A DNA stretch of 64,000 bases from positions 145,840 through 209,839 of the forward strand of contig NZ_VWXD01000008.1 of assembly GCF_011752625.1 (NCBI RefSeq). The letters run 5' to 3'. The notes below the pieces were generated by a model. That model saw only the letters and a program-made list of their open reading frames with translations. It searched no databases and was not told the DNA's origin. This document shows, one piece after another, positions 9,841 through 18,486 of this stretch (the stretch's first letter is position 1; every line of letters begins with the position of its first letter). This stretch comes from Candidatus Pantoea formicae. Lineage in GTDB: Bacteria > Pseudomonadota > Gammaproteobacteria > Enterobacterales > Enterobacteriaceae. A program made the position numbers and the translations under genes.

Positions 9841-10593
9841 GTGAGCGATCAACTGTATCTCTACCTTTTACTTATATTTATCCTTGCCGGCTTTGTGAAG
9901 GGTGTCACCGGAATGGGGCTTCCAACAGTGTCAATGGGGCTACTTGGCATGTTTATGCCTCTTCCATTCGCAGCGGCTCTGCTGGTGGTTCCCTCCTTCG
10001 TGACGAACATATGGCAGCTTTTTACCGGTCCTTCTGTGAAGCTGATCATCAGCCGCCTCTGGCTGATGATGCTGCTAATTGTTGCTGGTACGTTGGCCGC
10101 TTCTTCACTTCTCATCAGTATAAATCCAGCCTGGTCAGCGTTCGGCTTGGGTGTGGCTTTAATCGTTTATGCTGCTTTTGCGTTGGCTTCGCCATCGCCA
10201 TCGCTTGTGGTATCCCAGGACAGAGAAAAATGGCTGTCACCCGTTATTGGCGGCATTACCGGCGTAATAACCGGTGCGACAGGCGTATTTGTTATGCCAG
10301 CAGTTCCCTTTCTTCAGTCGCTTCGCTTCACTAAGGATGAGCTTGTCCAGGCCCTTGGGCTGTCATTCACCGTTTCTACCGTTGCTCTCGCCGCAGGGCT
10401 TTATCTTCATGGCGCACTGCGGATAGAGCAGTTTTCACTTTCCGTTATGTCGATTTTGCCTGCTCTCGCCGGGATGTGGCTGGGGCAAAAGGTGCGCGCG
10501 CGCATCAGTGCCAGACGCTTCAGGCAGTGTTTTCTCCTTTTCCTTATTGTGCTGGGAATAGAACTGATTTCCCGGCCTTTTATATTCGCTTAA
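9841..10593 (+). CDS. TauE/SafE (TSUP) family membrane transporter
   Basis: An integral membrane protein with about eight hydrophobic segments and the TSUP hallmarks 'GFVKGVTGMGLPTVSMGLL' near the N-terminus and 'GGITGVITGATGVFVMPAVPFLQ' mid-protein, an internal repeat of the same motif. Members move sulfite, sulfoacetate, taurine breakdown products or other small organic anions. GTG 9841 is preferred because AGGA lies seven bases upstream; the frame also has an ATG at 9802 with a poor ribosome site. Likely partner of the divergent LysR. Confidence 0.87.
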   Translation: MSDQLYLYLLLIFILAGFVKGVTGMGLPTVSMGLLGMFMPLPFAAALLVVPSFVTNIWQLFTGPSVKLIISRLWLMMLLIVAGTLAASSLLISINPAWSAFGLGVALIVYAAFALASPSPSLVVSQDREKWLSPVIGGITGVITGATGVFVMPAVPFLQSLRFTKDELVQALGLSFTVSTVALAAGLYLHGALRIEQFSLSVMSILPALAGMWLGQKVRARISARRFRQCFLLFLIVLGIELISRPFIFA

Positions 10594-10780
10594 GCAGCGC
10601 ATGCGGTTCCCGTGCTTATTAAGGCTGCAATAAGTCAATGGCAGTGGCAGTTTAGGATTGATGCTAAAGCTGCGTTCAAAATCTAAACGTTATAGTTTTA
10701 AGTGAAGTTGAGGCAGGTGGGTGACTGGCGTATTCTTATCGTCGAAAATTTTTATGCTCAAAAATCACACAGGAGGTGGA

Positions 10781-11488
10781 ATGTACCGGATAGAAGAAAT
10801 AGTATCCACGATGAGTCGCTTGGAGGATTCATCGATAAAAGTAGAAAGGAAAGGTGAGGCCTTAGAAAAGAAAATACATCACTGGTTCCTCATTCTGGCC
10901 GTAGTTCCTTTTCTGATCAGTTTGGTTCTGGTTGTGGTGCATCACTTCAATCCGTTGTCATCAATATTCAAGTCGATTGGATTATATATGGCACTGGTGT
11001 CTCAATTTTTTGGGGTTCTGATCCTTTTTTCTGAATCCATCATTGGCATCATATCTATAATTCGGTGGAAGACGTATTTGAGCAAATACTTCACGCTCGA
11101 AATTGAGCGGGATGAGGAATATGCTAAGTCACTTTTTAAGTATGAAAAGCATGAGTTGCTCTATGCTAAATACTGGATAGAGACGAAAGTTTCCAGAAAT
11201 GAGTCCAGACTGAAACTATTTTTTGGTGATAAAACAGCAGCCATAGCATTGTTAGGTTTATCCTAGCCAGTTATCAAGGCGTTTGGCGGTCTGGAGTGGC
11301 TCTCGAAATCAATAAGCCACTTTATGATGCCGGGAAATCTACCTGACACTTTATTGTTATTTTTTTTAGCTTTGTTGTTAGGTATGTCTTTAGGCGGCTT
11401 GGTAATCAAAAATATAAATGAACGATATAAATATCAAATATCCTTGATTGAACTTACCGTTAAGTTAAAGGAATTGGCTAAGAAATAA
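10781..11488 (+). pseudogene. Membrane protein gene interrupted by an in-frame amber codon
   Basis: ATG 10781 has a textbook AGGAGGTGG ribosome site. The frame runs 161 codons to TAG at 11264-11266, then continues uninterrupted in the same frame for 74 more codons to TAA at 11486-11488. The first part has a short N-terminal helix, two hydrophobic segments (about residues 35-55 and 70-95) and a charged helical stretch; the part beyond the amber adds another strong membrane segment ('LLLFFLALLLGMSLGGLVI') and a basic tail. The intact product would be 235 residues. I do not recognise the family. A point mutation in a formerly whole gene is the simplest reading; readthrough is the alternative. 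Lower GC than its neighbours. Confidence 0.7.
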
Positions 11489-11548
11489 AATTTAATTACC
11501 CGATTAAGCATATCGTTCTCTGCAATAACTGACCGGAACGATCGGCGC

Positions 11549-11582
11549 GAAAAGCCCCCGCTAAGACAACTTTCGTGGGCTT
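11549..11582 (-). terminator. Terminator after the DUF1348 gene
   Basis: On the minus strand a stem of AGCCCACG with CGGGGGCT (one mismatch) is followed by TTTTCG, just past the stop of the DUF1348 gene. Confidence 0.5.
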
Positions 11583-11603
11583 CATGCGGAAAAACATACT
11601 GAC

Positions 11604-12080
11604 TTAAAGTCCCAGGTCTGACAGGCTCGGATGGTCGTCAGGACGACGGCCAAGCGGCCAGAAATATTTGCGCTCGCTTTCTTTAATTGGCATGTCGTTA
11701 ATACAGGCAAAACGGCGCTCCATTAGGCCATCAGCCCCAAATTCCCAGTTTTCGTTTCCGTAAGAGCGGAACCAGTTGCCGGAGTCATCGTGCCATTCGT
11801 ATGCGTAGCGGACGGCAATGCGGTTACCGCCAAATGCCCACAGTTCTTTAATCAGGCGGTACTCATGCTCTTTTTTCCACTTGCGGTCCAGAAAGGCTTG
11901 CGCTTCTTCGCGGTTGTTAGCGAACTCGGCACGGTTACGCCATTTGGTATCCAGCGAGTAAGCCAACGCAACTTTCGCAGCATCGCGAGTGTTCCAGCCG
12001 TCTTCCGCCAGTCGGACTTTCTCAATCGCCGTTTCCAGAGTGAATGGAGGATCCGGTAAGCGTACTTGTGAATTCGTCAT
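11604..12080 (-). CDS. DUF1348 family protein (NTF2/SnoaL-like fold)
   Basis: A 158-residue soluble protein. The segments 'AEDGWNTRDAAKVALAYSLDTKWRNRAEF', 'FLDRKWKKEHEYRLIKELWAFGGNRIAVRYAYEWHD' and 'WENWEFGADGLMERRFACINDMPI' (approximate) are diagnostic of DUF1348, a nuclear-transport-factor-2-like family of unknown function often found beside oxidoreductases and TetR regulators. A strong operator-like palindrome (12305-12324), also present before the tetR gene, lies 225 bp upstream, so the two are probably co-regulated. ATG 12080 has an AGGAG site ('CAGGAGTTTTACC'). Confidence 0.88.
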   Translation of the reverse strand: MTNSQVRLPDPPFTLETAIEKVRLAEDGWNTRDAAKVALAYSLDTKWRNRAEFANNREEAQAFLDRKWKKEHEYRLIKELWAFGGNRIAVRYAYEWHDDSGNWFRSYGNENWEFGADGLMERRFACINDMPIKESERKYFWPLGRRPDDHPSLSDLGL

Positions 12081-12632
12081 GGTAAAACTCCTGTAAATTT
12101 TGGTTTGGTTTAAAAAAGGTTCTCGTTGAACAAGACTCAGTGAAAGACCTGTCCCAGTAAAACCTTCGCAATTTCTCTCGCCACTTTTGAGCCCTGACCC
12201 TTAGGCCACTATCGGTGGCATGAATGCCGTTCTAATGAGTCAGGCGTTGAGCAGATTCCATAATTCTTTCTCGGCATCACTCGGATCCTTGTCTGTGGTT
12301 TAAAGGTAGAATGATCGTTCTACCTCGTCAACGATTTTTTTCTAAAATGAATTCTGCGAGCAGGAAGTGCCCAAGCTGTAATTTTGTTAACTTATTGTTT
12401 GTAAAGAATTTTCGTTAATCTTTTTCTGGCATGAAGAGGTGAGCGCGAGGGCACAGAATGTAGGGTGTGAATAAGGGTAAGTTGAACAAACTTGGGTAGG
12501 GGCGCAGTGTAACGTGCCCCCTTGAGCACCCTGCACACTGATCTCAGGGAAACCAACAAGGGGGCTGATTCAACGTGCAACCTTCAGGTAAAACTCATGA
12601 AGTTCCTGCCAGTCAGGATCTGCTTGCGATGC
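12081..12632. other. Intergenic stretch, possible gene remnant
   Basis: No intact gene. On the minus strand, between the operator at 12305-12324 and the DUF1348 start, short open stretches read like a protein C-terminus ('DPSDAEKELWNLLNA' then TGA; and 'VAREIAKVLLGQVF' then TGA) in different frames. This would fit a decayed gene that once sat between operator and DUF1348, but it is weak. 12378-12632 shows nothing I can support. Confidence 0.3.
12305..12324. promoter_or_regulatory. TetR-type operator, distal copy
   Basis: GGTAGAATGATCGTTCTACC is a 20-bp palindrome with 9 of 10 pairs matched. The same 20-mer with two changes lies directly upstream of the tetR gene at 13217-13236, and both copies continue with a shared GTCAACGA. 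It probably binds the adjacent TetR protein and controls the DUF1348 gene or a lost gene before it. Confidence 0.7.
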
Positions 12633-13208
12633 TCACTTCCCTGGTGAGACCTGCTCCAGCATCAGCCTGGCGATTTCACGTGCGTTGCCGGCGGCCTTGA
12701 GATCGCCCATCACGTATGACATTGTGATAGCGCCTTCCAAAAGGATCAGCAGCTGTTTGGCCAGCGCCTCCGGATTTTCCACATTCAGCTGTCCGGCAAG
12801 CTCAAGGACGTAATCCAGTAACTTTTGCTTGTGCATCTTTGCTATCTGACGCACAGGATCCTCTGGGTCGCCAACTTCCCCGGCAGTATTGATAAACGCG
12901 CAGCCCCGGAAGCCGTCGGACTCGAACCAGCTCGTGAGAGCGGTGAACATGTTCAGAATCCGCTCCTGAGGCGTCTCGCCTTTGTCAGACTCCGATCTGA
13001 ACCATTGCATCCATCGCTCATCGCGCTCGGTCAACGCGGCAGACGCAACGTCCTCTTTGTTCGCGAAATGGCGATAAATACTCTTCCTTGCGACACCAGA
13101 GGTCTTCACCAGAACATCCATCCCCATGGCATGTATCCCGTTCTGGTAAATGAGCTGTTCGGCGGTTTTCAGGATTTTATCCCGTGTATCAGTTGTTTTT
13201 ATGTTCAT
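12633..13208 (-). CDS. TetR/AcrR-family repressor
   Basis: 191 residues: N-terminal TetR helix-turn-helix (about 10-55, 'RDKILKTAEQLIYQNG...VLVKTSGVARKSIYRHFANKEDV') and an all-helical ligand domain with 'GFRGCAFINTAGE', typical of the TetR_C domain found in regulators of stress, haloalkane or quinone-response genes. Eight bases before its ATG is a palindrome shared with 12305-12324, which implies autorepression plus control of the DUF1348 gene. The haloperoxidase-like hydrolase upstream may belong to the same response, though no copy of the operator lies at its own start. Confidence 0.92.
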   Translation of the reverse strand: MNIKTTDTRDKILKTAEQLIYQNGIHAMGMDVLVKTSGVARKSIYRHFANKEDVASAALTERDERWMQWFRSESDKGETPQERILNMFTALTSWFESDGFRGCAFINTAGEVGDPEDPVRQIAKMHKQKLLDYVLELAGQLNVENPEALAKQLLILLEGAITMSYVMGDLKAAGNAREIARLMLEQVSPGK

Positions 13209-13216
13209 ACATTAAA

Positions 13217-13236
13217 GGTAGAATTATCGTTCTACT
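13217..13236. promoter_or_regulatory. TetR-type operator, autoregulatory copy
   Basis: GGTAGAATTATCGTTCTACT, a near copy of the site at 12305-12324, begins 9 bp before the tetR start codon, where repressor binding would block transcription or early elongation. Confidence 0.72.
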
Positions 13237-13476
13237 CAGTCAACGAAATTTTAAATGGACGTTCAGAATACCCCTGATCATGTGCAACCTGAAATTCTAG
13301 AAGAGAAGAAGTGAAAAATTGCCGCGCTTGAAAGTCTCTCACCGACCGCCTGAGAAACAGAGTTAGAAAGGGGGGCACGCCATCGGCGCTCCTTATCTGT
13401 ATTGCTTATGGATTCCATTCCGCTGGTGAACTTTTCCGTCCGACAAGATGCGCCGAGCCGTTCGCCATGACTGAGA

Positions 13477-13505
13477 AGCCCGTCCGGAGTTCTTCCGGTC
13501 GGGCT
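13477..13505 (-). terminator. Hairpin after the haloperoxidase-like hydrolase
   Basis: Stem AGCCCG-t-CCGG with CCGG-t-CGGGCT, 32 bp past the hydrolase stop on the minus strand; followed by TTCTC, so termination may be partial. Confidence 0.5.
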
Positions 13506-13537
13506 AACTGCTTTCAGGTCAAAACTTTGGGCAGCAA

Positions 13538-14374
13538 TTATTCACGAATAAAGGCAAGCAGGTCGGCATTGATCACATCCGCATGGGTAGTATGCATGCC
13601 GTGCGGATAGCCTGGATAAATAATCAGTTTGCTGTCAGCCAGCAATTCATCCTGCAGCACGGCAGCCGCTTTGTATGGCACGACCTGATCGTCATCGCCC
13701 TGCATCACCAGAGTCGGAACAGTAATCGCTTTTAAATCTTCGGTCTGATCGGTTTCGGAGAAAGCTTTAATTCCTTCATAGTGCGCCTGCGCGCTGCCGG
13801 TCATACCCTGACGCCACCAGTTCTGAATGGTGCCTTGAGAAACCTGCGCACCTTCACGGTTAAAGCCGTAAAACGGACCCGATGCCACGTCAAGATAGAA
13901 CTGAGCACGGTTGGCGGCCAGGCCTGAACGGAAGCCATCGAAAACTTCGATTGGGGTGCCTTCAGGGTTACCCGCGGTTTTCAGCATCAGTGGCGGTACC
14001 GCGCTTATCAGCACGGCCTTTGCCACGCGTTTCTGTGGCTGGCCGTATTTCGCCACGTAACGGGCCACCTGACCACCGCCGGTAGAGTGGCCAATGTGAA
14101 CCGCGTTGTGCAAGTCCAGATGTTCGACGACTGCAGATACATCGGCCGCATAGTGATCCATATCATGGCCTTCGCTGACCTGATCCGAACGTCCGTGTCC
14201 GCGACGATCAATAGCGATTACACGAAAACCTTCGGCAAGGAAGAACAGCATCTGGTTGTCCCAATCGTCCGAACTCAGCGGCCAGCCGTGATGAAAAACT
14301 ACGGGCTGCGCATCTTTTGAGCCCCAGTCTTTAAAATAAATATTCACACCGTCGTTAGTCGTTGCAAAAGCCAT
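13538..14374 (-). CDS. Alpha/beta hydrolase, non-haem chloroperoxidase type
   Basis: 278 residues from ATG 14374 (GGAG eight bases upstream; ten extra in-frame codons exist). Cytoplasmic alpha/beta-hydrolase of the cofactor-free haloperoxidase/esterase group: oxyanion 'FHHGWPLSSDDWDNQ', 'IAIDRRGHGRSDQ', nucleophile 'GHSTGGGQVARY' (Ser), 'LVMQGDDDQVVPY' (Asp) and 'YPGYPHGMHTTH' (His). Such enzymes hydrolyse esters and make peracids. Oriented with, and about 330 bp upstream of, the tetR/DUF1348 group. Real substrate unknown. Confidence 0.9.
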   Translation of the reverse strand: MAFATTNDGVNIYFKDWGSKDAQPVVFHHGWPLSSDDWDNQMLFFLAEGFRVIAIDRRGHGRSDQVSEGHDMDHYAADVSAVVEHLDLHNAVHIGHSTGGGQVARYVAKYGQPQKRVAKAVLISAVPPLMLKTAGNPEGTPIEVFDGFRSGLAANRAQFYLDVASGPFYGFNREGAQVSQGTIQNWWRQGMTGSAQAHYEGIKAFSETDQTEDLKAITVPTLVMQGDDDQVVPYKAAAVLQDELLADSKLIIYPGYPHGMHTTHADVINADLLAFIRE

Positions 14375-15072
14375 GAAACGTACTCCTATGTGATAAAAAA
14401 ACATTTTTCTTCTGTGGAAGTTATTTCCCGGAAGAGGTCAGATAGAACAACTTAAGAATTAAAAATTTTACAACAATGCTCCGCGAGTGAGGCGGCTACC
14501 CTATTCGTCGAACACTGTTTTAGGTAACTGGCTACATACCCGGTCAGGAAATGCTGCCTTTTCCCATCATTTACTGAATGGGGCTGGCGACGTCACTGGT
14601 TCAAAAATAGATTCACGTTTTGCTTAGACATAGTAAGTGGAAAATTTTGATACTTACGACAATCTGTGCCTTTTGAGGCGCATTAATGTGGTTATCCCTG
14701 ATGCCGACTTTTTGACGCTAATATCGGTTTTATCACCCGCATAACAGCATTATTATTTGCCACTTGAATGGTTTCACATCGGGTACAGGCTCATCGTGAG
14801 GCCAGATAACTGCCCTCTCTACTCCTCTCTTCAAAGATTTGTTAAATCCCGCTCGGCTCCCCGGCTAAGCCCGATCTCTAACCCTACAGCGTCAACCGAC
14901 AAGCAAGTGAGCTCTGACAAAACACGTATGAATGCTCCTTGCCATGCGGCTATTAGTTGTTCACCAATGGATCGAAAGTCGTCCCGGTTTTGAATTCATA
15001 AAAAAAGACCATCAAGCGCGCCTTTCAAACCGGGCGGGGTAGAATAAAGGGTGTTCTACAAAATTCATAAAA
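14375..15072. other. Long non-coding stretch before fhuE-like gene
   Basis: About 700 bp with no supportable gene. On the minus strand a 48-codon open stretch without a start codon (around 14850-14995, containing 'SIGEQLIAAWQGAF') may be a relic. At 15039-15059 is an inverted repeat GTAGAA-N9-TTCTAC whose half-sites equal those of the TetR operator at 13217 but with spacer 9 instead of 6; significance uncertain. Confidence 0.35.
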
Positions 15073-15100
15073 AATAATCGTAATGGAAATCAATCTCATT
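15073..15100 (+). promoter_or_regulatory. Fur-box-like site before the siderophore receptor
   Basis: The stretch begins AATAATCGTAATGG and continues AAATCAATCTCATT. It contains overlapping NAT(A/T)AT-type hexamers resembling the GATAATGATAATCATTATC Fur consensus, about 115 bp upstream of the receptor start, as expected for an iron-repressed receptor. Confidence 0.55.
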
Positions 15101-15216
15101 TGTATTTACAATGTTTGAGTCCCATGGCCTATTCCTATGCGTTTATACGCGCTCTTTTGAGGCGTATTGATGACGGGCCAGAAAAAGCATAAACAATAAT
15201 ACAATGAGGTATTTGC

Positions 15217-17436
15217 ATGTCTTTCAAAAGGGTAGCGGGCCCTCAGGCCCGCGACAAATCAGGTGCGTCCGGGGTTTCCAAAACGTTTTGTTATTCATTA
15301 CTGACGCTCTGTATTACTCATGCCGTCAGTATTAAAACCGTCAGCGCGGCAGACAGCGTTGCCGCTCCGGCGAATGCCAGCAAAGAGCCGTCGCTGGTGG
15401 TCACCGCCGATACCACCGGTGGTACGGCTTCCGATCCTGCGCAGTCCTATACCGTTCCTGCTACGCGCGCGGGTACCAAACTGAACCTGACGCAGCGCGA
15501 TATTCCGCAGTCGGTCAGCGTACTGACCCAGCAGCGGATTAAAGACCAGAATCTCCAGAACGTGGGGGACGCGCTGGCAAACGTCACGGGCATCTCGGCA
15601 TCTCAGAATGACTCCGAACGCGTGGACTTCTACTCGCGTGGTTTCTACATCAACAATTACACCTACGACGATATTCCCTCTACCCAGACAGGTGCCTGGA
15701 ACTTCGGTGAAACCGATGGCGACTCTGCTATTTATGAGCGCATCGATGTGGTTCGCGGCTCGACGGGATTAATGACCGGGACGGGTAACCCTGGCGCGGC
15801 GATTAACATGATCCGCAAAAAGGCCGACAGCAAAACCTTCGCAGGTAATCTCTCCGCCAGCTACGGAAGCTGGGACAATAAGCGCTATGTTGCAGACCTG
15901 TCCGGGCCGCTGAATGATGCAGGTACACTGCGCGGGCGCGTGGTGACGGGCTATCAGGATCAGGACAGCTGGGTCGACCGCTACCACAAACGTAAGAAAT
16001 TCCTGTATGCCACTGTTGCGGCAGATATCAGCGACAACACTACGCTGGATCTGGGCTATGACTACCAGAGCCGTAATACAGATGGCCCGACCTGGGGCGG
16101 ACTGCCGACGTGGTACAGCAACGGCAGTAAAATTCAGTACGATCGCGGCGCCAATCCGTCGGCAGACTGGACGCATTACAATATTCTGTCCCGCAAGGTG
16201 TTTGCGAACCTGACGACCAACTTCGATAACGGCTGGCAGGTACGCGTAAACGGTACGCATACCCAGTCTGATTTCGACAGCAAACTACTTTATGTCACCG
16301 GCTATCCTGATCAGACAACCGGGATTCTGAACAGTAGCGGATACGGCTTTGCAGGCTGGTATAAGGGGCTGCGAACGCAGACCGCAGTGGATGCCTATGC
16401 CTCCGGCCCGTTTGAACTATTTGGCCGTCAGCATCAGTTAGTCGCAGGTGTTGATTATAGCCGTCAGCGTAACCGTTACCTTTACTCCTCTTCCATCCTT
16501 TCACCGGCTCAAATCGGAGACTGGAACAGCTGGAATGGCGACGTGGCCGAGCCAGACTGGCCTGCCTGGGCGCTCTCTTCAGAAGACACTATCCGTCAGA
16601 AGTCGGGATATGCAGCGGCGCGCTTCTCGCTGGCCGATCCGCTCTCACTGATCGTCGGCGCACGTTATACCCAGTACAGTGCGCTTGGTACGTCAGCGGA
16701 CATGGAGAAGAACAACCTGACGCCATACGGCGGTCTGGTTTATGACATCAACGAGAATTACTCTGCCTTCGCGAGTTATACCTCGATATTCCAGCCGCAG
16801 ACTTACCGCGATCAGCAGGGTAACTACCTGAAGCCCGTGACCGGTAAAGACTACGAAGCGGGGATAAAGGGGGACTGGGACAACAGTCGCATCACGGCCA
16901 GCCTGTCGGTGTTCCGCATAGAGCAGGACAATCTGGGTCAGATCCAGAGTGACACTTACGTGAATAACAGCAGCGAAAATGCCTACAGAGCGTCAAAAGG
17001 CGTGGTCAGCCGCGGAGTTGATTTCGAAATCAACGGCGCGGTGACTGATAACCTGAAGGTGATGTTTGGTGCCACACGTTATGTGGCGAAGGACGCCGAC
17101 GGCGACCGCACCAACCCTTACATGCCGCAGACCAGTCTGAAGCTGTTCACCAGCTATAACCTGCCGTTCATGCCAGACCTGACAGTGGGTGGTGGTATTA
17201 ACTGGCAGAACCGCACTTACAAGGAAGCAACGAATCCCTCAGGTGCGACCGAGCGCGTTTATCAGGGAAGCTACCCGCTGGCGAATCTCTTTGCCCGTTA
17301 TCAGGTGACGAAAGAGCTGTCCGTGCAGGGCAACATCAAAAACCTGTTCGATCGCGAATACAACACCAATCCGTCAGGCGGTGTGGCATTTAACGAGCCA
17401 AGAAACTACTCGGTGAGCGTGAATTACAGCTTCTGA
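15217..17436 (+). CDS. fhuE: TonB-dependent hydroxamate siderophore receptor, FhuE-like
   Basis: Outer-membrane receptor of 739 residues. Long basic N-terminus and signal peptide (cleavage near 'TVSAADS', about 45), plug domain ('NLTQRDIPQSVSVLTQQRIKDQNLQN', 'IDVVRGSTGLMTGTGNPGAAINMIRKK'), then a 22-strand barrel ending in aromatic F ('NYSVSVNYSF'). Long colinear similarity to E. coli FhuE, the receptor for ferric coprogen and rhodotorulic acid, e.g. 'PTWGGLP', 'DSWVDRY', 'YASYTSIFQPQ', 'GGGINWQNR'. ATG 15217 follows AATGAGGT. A Fur-like site upstream implies iron control; no siderophore biosynthesis genes are nearby. Confidence 0.9.
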   Translation: MSFKRVAGPQARDKSGASGVSKTFCYSLLTLCITHAVSIKTVSAADSVAAPANASKEPSLVVTADTTGGTASDPAQSYTVPATRAGTKLNLTQRDIPQSVSVLTQQRIKDQNLQNVGDALANVTGISASQNDSERVDFYSRGFYINNYTYDDIPSTQTGAWNFGETDGDSAIYERIDVVRGSTGLMTGTGNPGAAINMIRKKADSKTFAGNLSASYGSWDNKRYVADLSGPLNDAGTLRGRVVTGYQDQDSWVDRYHKRKKFLYATVAADISDNTTLDLGYDYQSRNTDGPTWGGLPTWYSNGSKIQYDRGANPSADWTHYNILSRKVFANLTTNFDNGWQVRVNGTHTQSDFDSKLLYVTGYPDQTTGILNSSGYGFAGWYKGLRTQTAVDAYASGPFELFGRQHQLVAGVDYSRQRNRYLYSSSILSPAQIGDWNSWNGDVAEPDWPAWALSSEDTIRQKSGYAAARFSLADPLSLIVGARYTQYSALGTSADMEKNNLTPYGGLVYDINENYSAFASYTSIFQPQTYRDQQGNYLKPVTGKDYEAGIKGDWDNSRITASLSVFRIEQDNLGQIQSDTYVNNSSENAYRASKGVVSRGVDFEINGAVTDNLKVMFGATRYVAKDADGDRTNPYMPQTSLKLFTSYNLPFMPDLTVGGGINWQNRTYKEATNPSGATERVYQGSYPLANLFARYQVTKELSVQGNIKNLFDREYNTNPSGGVAFNEPRNYSVSVNYSF

Positions 17437-17441
17437 TGCTA

Positions 17442-17465
17442 ACTGGCCTCAGTGATGAGGCCAGT
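17442..17465 (+). terminator. Hairpin after fhuE-like gene
   Basis: Perfect 10-bp stem ACTGGCCTCA / TGAGGCCAGT with a 4-base loop, six bases after the receptor stop; only a weak T-run follows. Confidence 0.6.
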
Positions 17466-17474
17466 GTATTTACC

Positions 17475-17500
17475 AAGGCTACTGAAGTAGCCTTTTCCTT
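17475..17500. terminator. Bidirectional terminator between convergent genes
   Basis: AAGGCTAC-TGAA-GTAGCCTT, an 8-bp perfect stem followed by TTCCTT on the plus strand, lying between the receptor and the convergent membrane gene. Confidence 0.75.
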
Positions 17501-17513
17501 CCAGGCCACCCAT

Positions 17514-17957
17514 TCAGCCTGAATGTCTCATTGAACGAAGCCAGATGAAATACACTGCAGCGAGTGGCACTACCAGTAGCGTTATCAGCAGGTGGTAAAA
17601 GAGGAAGAGTGTGTTCTGGTGGCGGATTTCCAGTGTGTGGTATTTCTGCCAGAATCGGGCAGGGGCAATGAGGAGTCCGATGCGCTGGATGGCGACTGCT
17701 GCAAAAGGAAAAAGAGCGATCGGCACCAGCAGGGTGGCATACCACCAGCCAGGAAACTGCTCCCGATAAAAGATTGTCGCCATCAATCCAGGGTAAAGGC
17801 ACCCGATTAACGTATTTTTTATGAATGTCAGGCTGCGGAGGTAGGCAAGGAAAGGGCCGTAGCTTTTGGCATTCTGCACCTGCTTTTTTCGGGCAGGATT
17901 TCCGCCGGGATAGCGTTTTTTATAGCGGGACATCGCGTTGAAGAAACTCCATTCCAT
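17514..17957 (-). CDS. Small membrane protein, putatively iron-regulated
   Basis: 147 residues with a basic N-terminus ('RYKKRYPGGNPARKKQ') and three hydrophobic segments (about 42-60, 70-92, 118-140). Family not recognised. The frame stays open about 30 codons upstream without a standard start, so the true start could be a rarer codon or ATG 17934. A Fur-box-like sequence at 18124-18140 lies upstream, and it is convergent with the FhuE-type receptor, suggesting a role in the same iron response. Confidence 0.65.
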   Translation of the reverse strand: MEWSFFNAMSRYKKRYPGGNPARKKQVQNAKSYGPFLAYLRSLTFIKNTLIGCLYPGLMATIFYREQFPGWWYATLLVPIALFPFAAVAIQRIGLLIAPARFWQKYHTLEIRHQNTLFLFYHLLITLLVVPLAAVYFIWLRSMRHSG

Positions 17958-18486
17958 GGAACTGTATTTTACGGGTAGCTGGGGGCTTATGCCGACTCGG
18001 CCACTTTTTGCTCCTATCTCCCGGCTGATAAACGTCTTTGCAAAGCTTCATGTGTACCGGCCAGAACAAGTGCAGGCTGCCATCTCACCAGGAGAAGTTT
18101 TTCAGGCTTAGTAAATGATATTTGATAATGATAATTATTTCTATTGGTGGTTGGGTAGAGTAGGCAGTTAAGGATGTTACGCGCAAGGACAGGCGTCACG
18201 AACAATTCGTGTCTGTGATTTTACTTCCCATCTCATATTTTCCTTGTTGCTCTGACTCGCACCTGATCTATCCCATAATGACTGTGGCCCCTCTATGGTT
18301 CCCCGGCGTTGCTGGGTGCGCTAGCCGGCAGACCTGTAAGCTTCGCCGAACCGCGAAGAAAAACGTTTCGGGCATGCGGCTGGGGTCTGGGGGAGAACGC
18401 TCCACGGCTTGAACATTAAATAGGGTCCGTGATGAGCGTCTGCAGACATTGTTAACAGCATTCTGTATTAATCAAAGGCGAGCAGG
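17958..18486. other. Intergenic, contains a Fur-box-like site
   Basis: No convincing gene apart from the upstream extension of the membrane protein frame. The only marked element is the Fur-like site listed separately; 18206-18486 shows nothing I can support. Confidence 0.4.
18124..18140 (-). promoter_or_regulatory. Fur-box-like site
   Basis: GATAATGATAATTATTT matches the canonical Fur box core GATAATGATAATCATTATC at nearly every position over its first 15 bases. It lies 167 bp upstream of the small membrane gene, the nearest downstream gene on that strand. Confidence 0.65.

Noticed and set aside
12392..12580. 62-codon minus-strand frame near the tetR gene
   Set aside because: No ribosome site and low-complexity, implausible composition.
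14757..14993. 78-codon plus-strand frame in the gap before the FhuE-type receptor
   Set aside because: No ribosome site, no recognisable domain and odd composition; the opposite strand looks slightly more protein-like but lacks a start.
15039..15059. Third TetR operator (GTAGAA-N9-TTCTAC)
   Set aside because: Half-sites match but the spacer is 9 rather than 6 bp, which would place the half-sites on a different helix face; mentioned only as a coincidence.
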